This document shows, one piece after another, positions 1-6,307 of a DNA stretch of 12,453 nt. The stretch is from Mageeibacillus sp. UBA1193 (GTDB lineage: Bacteria > Bacillota > Clostridia > Saccharofermentanales > Saccharofermentanaceae). Made by a program: the position numbers and the translations under genes. Under the pieces are notes generated by a model. That model did no database searches and was not told the origin of the DNA. It saw nothing but the letters and a program-made list of their open reading frames with translations. The DNA lies in NCBI GenBank assembly GCA_002310155.1, contig DBYF01000041.1:1-12453 (forward strand), in the 5' to 3' direction. The first letter of the stretch is position 1; each line of letters starts with the position of its first letter.

Positions 1-1
1 A

Positions 2-2431
2 GAGACTTTGATCAACCAGTCGATCTATCTTTCCAATGAATCTGAAAAACTTCTTAAGGATGAGAAGCGTATTGAAGCCATTCAGCTTGCGCTTGCCGCT
101 CTTCCGTCTGATGAGGTAGACCGCCCGATTACCGCGGAGGCGGTACGCGCACTGTCAAATGCGACTCTTGCATATATGCCTTTGTCTGGTACGAATATCC
201 ATTCTGTTTGGAATTACAAAGCCTCTACAATGATCAGAAAGATGACTTTATCACCTGAGCACACTTCGTTTGCTGTTTCTGATATCACAATGATGGTTAC
301 GGTTTGGAATACTGAGACTCATGAGGTGGTCTTTGAAAAATCATTTGCGGGTGAGACGATCTGTTCTCTGGATTATTGCGGGGATCATACGATCTTGATC
401 ACAACAAGGGATGAAATCTTTGCTTATGATCTGAAGGATGGCAGGAAGAAGTGGAGTTTGGAGTCTCCTGATGGTTCTTACAGTGCTGAGGGACCAATCA
501 TTTGTGATTCTCTGGATTCACTTTATATTGTCGCGGCAAATAGACAACTATACCATTTATCTACCGAGAACGGAGATATACTGGATAAGCATGATCTGCC
601 TTTCGGTATCGAAGGCAAAGCGGTAAATTATGAGCTTGTTTCACTTTCACCGGATGAAACCAGAGTAGCCGCATCTTTGTCTAATGGTACAGACGCTTGT
701 TATGTCGGCGTTTTAAACCTTTCAGATGATGATTTACAGCTGTTCCCGGTCGATGGACCTAATATACGAAATCTGATCTGGGTAAATAATGATACTATTG
801 TTATCTCTGAGTATGATATTTTCAGCAGCAATAATCTCCTGCGAAATAACGGTATCGTTGTCCAGCCGCATAGTGACCTTATCCGATGCATTGATGTTTC
901 TGCAATGACTGAGAAGTGGAAGGCTGATTTTGAATATAATATTTTCCTTTATGACAGTGAGCTTCTCAATCTCCCGGCAAGAAATGCCGTGGCTTATGAA
1001 ACCGGCGATGTTATGACTATCTATGATGTAGAAACAGGCGAAGTGATCGGTGATTACCAGATCCAGCAGGTCCTTGTCGACATCAGTGACAATGATGGTG
1101 ACGGAACGCCGACTTTTGTAACAGAGACAGGAGGACTTGGTGGCCCTGTTAATTCGATTGGCCCTCAGGCTACTACCTATACTTATGAGTTTGTCAGCAA
1201 TATTTCTGATTGCCTGATCGGAGATGGAGTATATGTATTGCAGGAAAACAGTAATGAAGTCCTGTATTACAATACGTACATATACGATGAAGAGTGGACG
1301 GAGATCGATGAGAGCGTTGAGCTGACGATGCCTGATGATTATTTCCTTGACGATGATTATCTGGCAATGAAAACGTATGTGGATGGCTGTGTCCATATTA
1401 CTGCTTATGACGTAAACAATTTGGAATTGCTGTTCAGTATCGGATTATCCGATGCAACTAATTACAGCTCCAAAATACTTGGTATATTTGATGATGAACT
1501 TTATGTATCTGTCTGGGGTAATGACTTGAAGCTTTGTATTTGCAGGATCTCGATGGAGGATGGGGAGGTTCTCGATACTTCCGAGATATCTAACATATTC
1601 TTTGCTATCGAAAAATGCTGCAGCATGTCAGGTAATTTCATTACCTACATGTATAACGATACGACTGTAAATGGAAACCGTATCCGGCTTCGTGATCTTA
1701 CTACGGGAAAAGAAGAGAAGTTTGTTCTTCCCCTTGATAAATTTGAACCCAATGATGCACCGATATATTTCCCGGATCTGAATGTTATTTACTACAACGA
1801 CAAAGCGGGAAACTATCTTATCGATGTAGAAAACCATGAGGTCAAAGAAATCGATCTTCCTAAGGACTGGGCAGGAACAACTGTCTTTGAACCGGATGAA
1901 ACCGGAGACAGATGGATCATTGCGGATATGAGCCGTGTTCTGATCTTTAATTCAGATGGAGAGCAGGAGATGGAACTCCTTTGCGGTGGTATTTCGGCAA
2001 TCGGTGCTACTTTCTATAAACAAGGAAACTCGGAGCAGATCCTGGTCGTTTTTGATGATGGTTCTTTCTATCGTTATGACGCGAAGAGTGGAGATTTCAA
2101 CGGAAAGACCGAGGTGGAAACATATTCGGACTACTGGCTGGACGCGGAGATCAGTGTCGATGAAGAACAGGGTCTGATCTTTATTCAGACCGGTCAGATC
2201 ACAGATATCGTGGATATGGAATCATGGATCGAGATCTCTGTCGTATGGAACTCTTTCGGATACCATAAACCGACAGACCGGTTCCTCGCATTCAGTTTTA
2301 AGTCGCAAAAAAGTGTCCGAATCGGATACTTCAGACACTATACATTAGATGATCTGATCGATAAGGCAGAAGCGATCCTGAATGGCGCAGAGCTCTCGCC
2401 GGAGCAGAAATCCAGATACGGAATCAGTTGA
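2..2431 (+). CDS. WD40-like beta-propeller protein, C-terminal part of a probable TIR/STAND-type signalling protein (5' truncated)
   Basis: The reading frame is open to the left edge, and the first possible start (TTG at 8) has no ribosome binding site, so the N-terminus is missing; 809 residues are visible. The opening segment (S-x-x-LL-x-x-x-R-x-x-AI-x-LALAALP, then RP-x-T-x-EA-x-x-ALS) is the linker that in TIR-, caspase- or nSTAND-type proteins joins the effector/NTPase part to a WD40 propeller. The rest is a chain of beta blades with recurring YD-x-x-[TDN]G-[RE] turns, for example YDLKDGRKKW near 138-147, YDVETGEVIG near 335 and RDLTTGKEEK near 560; the length suggests two propellers. 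The final segment, DLIDKAEAIL then LSPEQKSRYG, matches the tail (LT-x-EE-x-x-RYG) usual after such propellers. No signal peptide or membrane segment is visible. D361-N-D-G-D-G366 resembles a calcium-binding loop. The propeller assignment is fairly safe; the missing effector domain is inference. A plain PQQ-like propeller protein is the alternative. Confidence 0.75.
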   Translation, partial: ETLINQSIYLSNESEKLLKDEKRIEAIQLALAALPSDEVDRPITAEAVRALSNATLAYMPLSGTNIHSVWNYKASTMIRKMTLSPEHTSFAVSDITMMVTVWNTETHEVVFEKSFAGETICSLDYCGDHTILITTRDEIFAYDLKDGRKKWSLESPDGSYSAEGPIICDSLDSLYIVAANRQLYHLSTENGDILDKHDLPFGIEGKAVNYELVSLSPDETRVAASLSNGTDACYVGVLNLSDDDLQLFPVDGPNIRNLIWVNNDTIVISEYDIFSSNNLLRNNGIVVQPHSDLIRCIDVSAMTEKWKADFEYNIFLYDSELLNLPARNAVAYETGDVMTIYDVETGEVIGDYQIQQVLVDISDNDGDGTPTFVTETGGLGGPVNSIGPQATTYTYEFVSNISDCLIGDGVYVLQENSNEVLYYNTYIYDEEWTEIDESVELTMPDDYFLDDDYLAMKTYVDGCVHITAYDVNNLELLFSIGLSDATNYSSKILGIFDDELYVSVWGNDLKLCICRISMEDGEVLDTSEISNIFFAIEKCCSMSGNFITYMYNDTTVNGNRIRLRDLTTGKEEKFVLPLDKFEPNDAPIYFPDLNVIYYNDKAGNYLIDVENHEVKEIDLPKDWAGTTVFEPDETGDRWIIADMSRVLIFNSDGEQEMELLCGGISAIGATFYKQGNSEQILVVFDDGSFYRYDAKSGDFNGKTEVETYSDYWLDAEISVDEEQGLIFIQTGQITDIVDMESWIEISVVWNSFGYHKPTDRFLAFSFKSQKSVRIGYFRHYTLDDLIDKAEAILNGAELSPEQKSRYGIS

Positions 2432-3914
2432 CCTCATCCGCCTTACGGTACAGAAGCGGGAACAGGCTCTTCTTGATGATATAGATATCGTGCTCGTCTT
2501 CTTCACGGACGGCAATATAATCGCCGACATTTCCGAGATAGTATTTCTCTTCGTCCCACTGCGTAAAGAGCTTCACACAGTGATCGAGCGGCTTAGCATA
2601 GATCAATCCGCCACCATGGCTGATCATGGCCTGTGCGTGAGACATTACATCTGATTTCTGACCTGTTGTCAGGTTCTTGATACTCGGAGAGTATTCAAAT
2701 GTCTTCGAATATGGACGATTAAGGGATTTGTATCTTGCCAGAAGTTTCTCTTCATTAACAGGATAGACCTCACCCTCGATACCGATCATGAGATAACTGT
2801 CTTCTTCTACGGAAACGACAACGTCTCCTTCAAGAGTTCTGATCTCGACCTGCGTCTTCGGCGGGAAGATATCCGCCAGATGAACTGCGCCGACTTCCTG
2901 AGGTCTCTTCTCATAAAGTGGCATATCGGATGTGTCCAGAACCGTATCCTTGGTGTAAAGGATCGTAAACATGTCGAAGTATTCCTTCATGCGCTCTTTA
3001 AGAAGAACGGAAGGATCCTTTTCCAGCTTCTCCGGGCGGAGAGATCCTCCTGCTTTCAGGATATGGCCGCCACCGCCGCCGACACCCTCCGCAAGAAATG
3101 CGGCGAGTTCGTTGGCATGAACTTCCTTGGTGCAGCTTCTTACTGAGAATTTGACCTCGTAAGGGCTGATATAGTATGCAAGACATACATCTACTTTATC
3201 GGTCTCCAGGGAAAAATCACTGATCACGCCGAGGATGTTCGGATCGCATGGCTCGGATCTTAAGATAAGATAGTTGTGGTCTTCATAGAATTCATATTCG
3301 AAGATCGTCTTACCCGTGATCTTCAATTCGGCAAGAGAGATATTCGCGTTACTCATACGTGTGATCAGACTTCTCTGGATGACCAGGGAATCAAGCATGT
3401 CACGGTCGAGCGGGTGGGACACCTCGGAAAGACGGTTAGTATCAGAGAAAAGACCATAGTAAAGAGCAGTGGAGAGGTTCTTTTCGTCAGAAAAGTCCAT
3501 TCCTTCATTTCGGATCAGATTCCATACGACGGTGGCACAGCTGCCGATATTGCTCTTGACCTCCGCGTATTCCGGAAGCGTTACAGTTACCTGATGGTGA
3601 TCGATAATGGCAATGTTCTGCGCACGTGTCGTCGTGACATTTCTCTGTCCGTACTGACAGTCAACGGTGATCAGGAGTTCCGGATTCTCATCAAAGTCCG
3701 GTTCATATGAGATCGGGATCAAAAGCTCGGCGAGCATGATCTTGAGATTGCTTTTCTGGATCTTATTTTTTCCCCGGTAAATGAAACGTACATTTTTCTG
3801 TTTCTGAGAGAAGTACCAGTGAAGAGCGGCACCGCTTGCAAGCGCGTCTGCATCCGGGTTGTCATGACACTGGATCACGATGTCATCGAATTTAAGAAGT
3901 TCCGAAAGTCTCAT
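2424..3914 (-). CDS. DHH/DHHA1 family phosphoesterase (NrnA/RecJ-like) with C-terminal extension
   Basis: The family hydrolyses phosphodiester bonds in short oligonucleotides or cyclic dinucleotides with two metal ions, usually Mn, in the cytoplasm. All DHH motifs are visible: motif I H17-x3-D21-x-D23 (HDNPDADA), motif II D85 (TVDCQYG), motif III D105-H106-H107 and motif IV D158 (GLFSDTN). The DHHA1 substrate-binding domain follows, with G279-GGGG-H284 and A288-GG. Ordinary NrnA-like proteins end soon after this, at about 310-340 residues; this one has 496. Residues from about 310 form an extra region with two similar segments (372-395 and 464-489; pattern DY-x-x-[IV]...[VI]Y-x-[VI]...[LF]-x-x-x-Y). 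The ATG at 3914 is preceded by AGGAG (plus-strand 3923-3927) at 8-base spacing. The gene runs convergent to the propeller gene, and the two stop regions overlap by 8 bp. No terminator was seen at its 3' end. The enzyme family is certain; the substrate is not, since c-di-AMP, pApA and nanoRNA are all possible. Confidence 0.92.
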   Translation of the reverse strand: MRLSELLKFDDIVIQCHDNPDADALASGAALHWYFSQKQKNVRFIYRGKNKIQKSNLKIMLAELLIPISYEPDFDENPELLITVDCQYGQRNVTTTRAQNIAIIDHHQVTVTLPEYAEVKSNIGSCATVVWNLIRNEGMDFSDEKNLSTALYYGLFSDTNRLSEVSHPLDRDMLDSLVIQRSLITRMSNANISLAELKITGKTIFEYEFYEDHNYLILRSEPCDPNILGVISDFSLETDKVDVCLAYYISPYEVKFSVRSCTKEVHANELAAFLAEGVGGGGGHILKAGGSLRPEKLEKDPSVLLKERMKEYFDMFTILYTKDTVLDTSDMPLYEKRPQEVGAVHLADIFPPKTQVEIRTLEGDVVVSVEEDSYLMIGIEGEVYPVNEEKLLARYKSLNRPYSKTFEYSPSIKNLTTGQKSDVMSHAQAMISHGGGLIYAKPLDHCVKLFTQWDEEKYYLGNVGDYIAVREEDEHDIYIIKKSLFPLLYRKADEVN

Positions 3915-3954
3915 AGTGTGTGCTCCTGTTTCATCTTTTCCTATTTATTCTACC

Positions 3955-3983
3955 ATTCTATAAACATAAATGAAACGTGATAT
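3955..3983 (-). promoter_or_regulatory. weak candidate promoter for the DHH phosphoesterase gene
   Basis: Reading the minus strand, TAGAAT (plus-strand 3955-3960) lies 17 bases downstream of ATATCA (plus-strand 3978-3983). The -10 box is good and the -35 box matches only half of the consensus. It is placed about 40 bases upstream of the ATG, inside the divergent gap to the tRNA gene. A second TAGAAT at 3947-3952 could serve instead. Confidence 0.25.
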
Positions 3984-4002
3984 ATTAAGATAAAAATCGT
4001 GC

Positions 4003-4031
4003 TTGACACCATCAAAGTTTATAAGTATACT
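4003..4031 (+). promoter_or_regulatory. consensus sigma-A promoter of the tRNA-Leu gene
   Basis: TTGACA (4003-4008) is followed after exactly 17 bases by TATACT (4026-4031). Transcription should start near 4038, about a dozen bases before the mature tRNA. A near-perfect promoter with a very short leader is typical of a single, highly expressed stable RNA gene. Confidence 0.88.
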
Positions 4032-4050
4032 TATTCATGCTTTAAGCCAT

Positions 4051-4133
4051 GCGGCGGTGGCGGAATTGGCAGACGCGCACGTTTGAGGGGCGTGTGGGCG
4101 ACCATACGGGTTCAAGTCCCGTTCGCCGCACCA
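4051..4133 (+). tRNA. tRNA-Leu (anticodon GAG), CCA encoded
   Basis: The cloverleaf folds by eye. The acceptor arm is 4051-4057 with 4123-4129 (one G-U pair), and the D stem is GCG/CGC (4060-4062 with 4074-4076). The anticodon stem is 4078-4082 with 4090-4094, around the loop TTGAGGG, with anticodon GAG at 4085-4087. A long variable arm (4095-4105) follows, as expected of class II tRNAs. The T stem is 4106-4110 with 4118-4122 around TTCAAGT. The discriminator base is A4130, and CCA at 4131-4133 is encoded. GAG reads CUC and CUU leucine codons. Promoter and terminator flank this gene alone, so it is a monocistronic tRNA unit. Confidence 0.97.
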
Positions 4134-4170
4134 AAGGACTGTTTCAGAAATGAAACGGTCCTTTTCTTTT
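4133..4170 (+). terminator. intrinsic terminator of the tRNA-Leu gene
   Basis: A 14-bp stem (4133-4146 with 4151-4164, one G-U pair) closes a GAAA tetraloop and runs into TTTTCTTTT. The stem begins on the last A of the encoded CCA, so the terminator directly abuts the mature tRNA end and 3' trimming would have to start within the hairpin. Confidence 0.93.
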
Positions 4171-4201
4171 ATTTCCTGCAGTTTTTCCTGATAGTGGGAC
4201 A

Positions 4202-4225
4202 AATTGACTTCCTTAATCGTCAATT
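4202..4225. promoter_or_regulatory. inverted repeat overlapping the -35 region, possible operator
   Basis: AATTGAC (4202-4208) and GTCAATT (4219-4225) form a perfect 7-bp inverted repeat with a 10-base spacer. The right half overlaps the -35 box of the promoter for the lipoprotein operon. Geometry and place suit a repressor or activator site. No known regulator motif was recognised, and AT-rich repeats of this size can arise by chance. Confidence 0.35.
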
Positions 4226-4252
4226 GTTTAGGGTATTTCATGAGAGTATAAT
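4224..4252 (+). promoter_or_regulatory. sigma-A promoter of the lipoprotein/hydrolase operon
   Basis: TTGTTT (4224-4229), a 17-base spacer and a perfect TATAAT (4247-4252) predict a start near 4259, giving a leader of about 42 bases before the ATG at 4301. It lies after the tRNA terminator, so the operon should be transcribed independently. Confidence 0.75.
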
Positions 4253-4269
4253 CAAACAAATGGGTTTGA

Positions 4270-4288
4270 TTCAGGCAGAACGCCTGGA
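4270..4288 (+). promoter_or_regulatory. small hairpin touching the ribosome binding site of the first lipoprotein gene
   Basis: TTCAGGC (4270-4276) pairs with GCCTGGA (4282-4288, one G-U) around a 5-base loop. The 3' arm includes the first bases of the purine-rich run GGAGGGAGG (4286-4294), so folding could partly hide the Shine-Dalgarno, although GAGG at 4291-4294 stays free. No U-tract follows, so it is not a terminator. Confidence 0.35.
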
Positions 4289-4300
4289 GGGAGGTATTTT

Positions 4301-6244
4301 ATGGGGAATAGAATGAAAAGACTGTCTTGCTTTATCCTGTCTTTTTCAATGATAATTTCACTTGCGTCATGCGCGAAAAAAGACTCCAAGGTATCGGAAG
4401 ATTCCGATTGTGTTCAAGCTGCAGAGCTCTTGCTCGATGCGGCAGTTCGTCTTAAGTCCAAGAGTATAAAGAAACTGAATAAGGAGCTCGGAGTCGGGAA
4501 AAGCTTTGAAAGCGACCTGAAAGAGCTCGCTGGGTATAAGTATGTCAAGGTTATCATGGAAAAGGCCGACTATGAGATCGATGTGGAACGTATAAAAGAA
4601 ACCAAGAAGGGCGTTACGGTCCCGGCAGAAGTAACACTTCCCGATTATGTGTCTGCACTTGATGAAGCGGAGGATTTCTCTGATTTTGAAGATAATATCG
4701 CTTCCCAGAAACCCAAGAAATATAAAACGATCGCTCTGAAACTGAAGTTTACTCTGGATGATGGCCAATATACCATGGACAGCGAAGCGGCAGGAGATGT
4801 CATTGAGCATATTTACGATGATATGATCGAAACGATCACTGAGTTTGAGCATTCCCGTAAACCGACTCAAACTACACCGACGACACCTCCGACTGATACT
4901 ACGCCGCCTGTAACGAGTTCTAAAGTGGATACTACGCCATATGATATTTCGATCGGATCTGGCCCGATCGAGATCATCCTGTATTCGCAGACAGCGGATT
5001 TCGCGTCAATCATACAGGAATACCTGGCAAGAAATCCGGATATGGATTCGAAATATACAATAAGAGCAGCTCAATTTCCGGATGGTTCTGCCCAGACATA
5101 CCAGTCCAGACTGAATGCGGCTCTGGTTGCGGGGGGAGATGCTTCTCCGGACATCTATATCGCCGACGCGGATTATGTACTTCCTTACACACAGGGTGAT
5201 CTGGCCAGCTTTGCTGCTCCGTACAGTGATTTTATCGGCGATTTTGATGCGAAGCTGAAAGATGCTCAACTTGTACAGTATACGGTAGATGTCGGAACCA
5301 ATCCTGATGGAGAAGTAGTAGGTCTGGGCTATCAGGGAATGGGTGGCATGATGATCTACTCATCTTCTATTGCGAAAGAAGTTTTCGGTTCTGATGATCC
5401 TGCTGTAGTAGAGAAGAATATCGGTGGAGGATCCGGGTCCTGGGACAAGTATCTCAAGGCTTGTGAGAAACTTGCCGGCAAAGGTTACGCAGCATGTGCA
5501 GATGTACATGATCTCTGGATCGTCTGTGAAAAGTCCGCGACTACTCCATGGGTGATCGATGGCCATATCAATATTGACCCGCAAAGAGAGGCATACCTCG
5601 ATCTTTGTAAACAGTTGACAGAGAATAACTGGACGAACCAGACCGGTGTATGGAGCGCAAACTGGTATGATGCCATGTCGGGGAAGTCCAAGGATCCTTC
5701 TACGGGAGAAGTCCGGAAAGTCTTTTCTTTCTTTGCTCCCATGTGGTTTATCAACTATACGCTATCCTCCTACAGCCAGAATCCTGCAGAAGGTTTTGGT
5801 GACTGGCGTGTCTGTAAAGCTCCGTTAGGTTTCTGGTGGGGCGGCACCTGGATCATGGTCAACAAAAACAGCATACAGGATCCGGATAAAAAGGAATTCA
5901 TCTCCAGATTAGTAGAGTGGGTGACGCTTGATACATCCGATGACGGTCTTCAGTACTCATGGGCAAACGGCCTTCTGACAGGTGCTAAGGATACCGTCAC
6001 TTCGAAAAGGGTCCTCGCAAAGGCGGATGGAAGCATGGATATCCTGGGCGGCACAAATCCGTACCCGGTCTATATCGATGCGATGGACTATGCAACCGCG
6101 AGCGGTCTGGGGTACCAGGACAGAGACCTTGAAAGTGCTTTTTCCGAACCGGCTGAAGAGTATGGAGATGGTGAAATAACGAGAGATAAGGCAATCGAAA
6201 GGTTTTTGGAGGTCTGCACTTCTCTCGGTATAGATGTCAGTTGA
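4301..6244 (+). CDS. lipoprotein with stalk-like N-terminal domain and ABC-type extracellular solute-binding domain
   Basis: Predicted to be lipid-anchored outside the membrane. A lipoprotein signal peptide ends in the lipobox L21-A22-S23-C24. The start ATG follows GGAGGGAGG by 6 bases; an ATG at residue 5 is an alternative. Residues about 36-184 form a domain clearly related to the same region of the next gene (shared LP-[DN]Y-x-x-A-x-DEA, and KKY-x-x-x-x-L-x-L-x-F). A T/P-rich linker (about 186-213) leads to a solute-binding domain at about 216-647. It opens with the usual first strand (IEIILYSQ), a helix ending NPD, a region with SPDIYIADADYV, and aromatic residues (WGGTWIMV) later on, as in sugar-type family 1 binding proteins. 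The total of 647 residues exceeds the usual 420-450 because of the added N-terminal domain. No permease or ATPase gene follows, so transport, if any, depends on genes elsewhere; a sensory or scavenging role is possible. Ligand unknown. Confidence 0.85.
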   Translation: MGNRMKRLSCFILSFSMIISLASCAKKDSKVSEDSDCVQAAELLLDAAVRLKSKSIKKLNKELGVGKSFESDLKELAGYKYVKVIMEKADYEIDVERIKETKKGVTVPAEVTLPDYVSALDEAEDFSDFEDNIASQKPKKYKTIALKLKFTLDDGQYTMDSEAAGDVIEHIYDDMIETITEFEHSRKPTQTTPTTPPTDTTPPVTSSKVDTTPYDISIGSGPIEIILYSQTADFASIIQEYLARNPDMDSKYTIRAAQFPDGSAQTYQSRLNAALVAGGDASPDIYIADADYVLPYTQGDLASFAAPYSDFIGDFDAKLKDAQLVQYTVDVGTNPDGEVVGLGYQGMGGMMIYSSSIAKEVFGSDDPAVVEKNIGGGSGSWDKYLKACEKLAGKGYAACADVHDLWIVCEKSATTPWVIDGHINIDPQREAYLDLCKQLTENNWTNQTGVWSANWYDAMSGKSKDPSTGEVRKVFSFFAPMWFINYTLSSYSQNPAEGFGDWRVCKAPLGFWWGGTWIMVNKNSIQDPDKKEFISRLVEWVTLDTSDDGLQYSWANGLLTGAKDTVTSKRVLAKADGSMDILGGTNPYPVYIDAMDYATASGLGYQDRDLESAFSEPAEEYGDGEITRDKAIERFLEVCTSLGIDVS

Positions 6245-6272
6245 TGACAAAGGTATAGATAATGAAAGGGGC

Positions 6273-6290
6273 CGGCTGATCTATCAGCTG
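6273..6290 (+). promoter_or_regulatory. hairpin upstream of the second lipoprotein's ribosome binding site
   Basis: CGGCTGA (6273-6279) pairs with TCAGCTG (6284-6290, one G-U) around the loop TCTA, just ahead of AAAGGAG (6295-6301). There is no U-run, so it is not a terminator. It may stabilise or process the operon mRNA between the two lipoprotein genes, or affect initiation. Confidence 0.35.
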
Positions 6291-6307
6291 AGCGAAAGGA
6301 GAAAAGA

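Noticed and set aside
8..10. TTG at position 8 as the true start of the propeller gene
   Set aside because: The frame is open upstream, no ribosome binding site is visible, and the first residues match the middle of longer TIR/STAND-type proteins.
734..1396. A 220-codon minus-strand open frame within the propeller gene
   Set aside because: It is a long chance frame rich in I and R from the reverse of the beta-propeller codons; no start signal or motif.
3999..4316. A 105-codon plus-strand open frame across the tRNA gene
   Set aside because: It runs through a well-folded tRNA and its terminator, so it cannot be a real coding region.
6271..6300. A terminator between the two lipoprotein genes
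   Set aside because: The hairpin at 6273-6290 is short and is followed by AGCGAAAGGAG rather than a U-run; it leads straight into a ribosome binding site.
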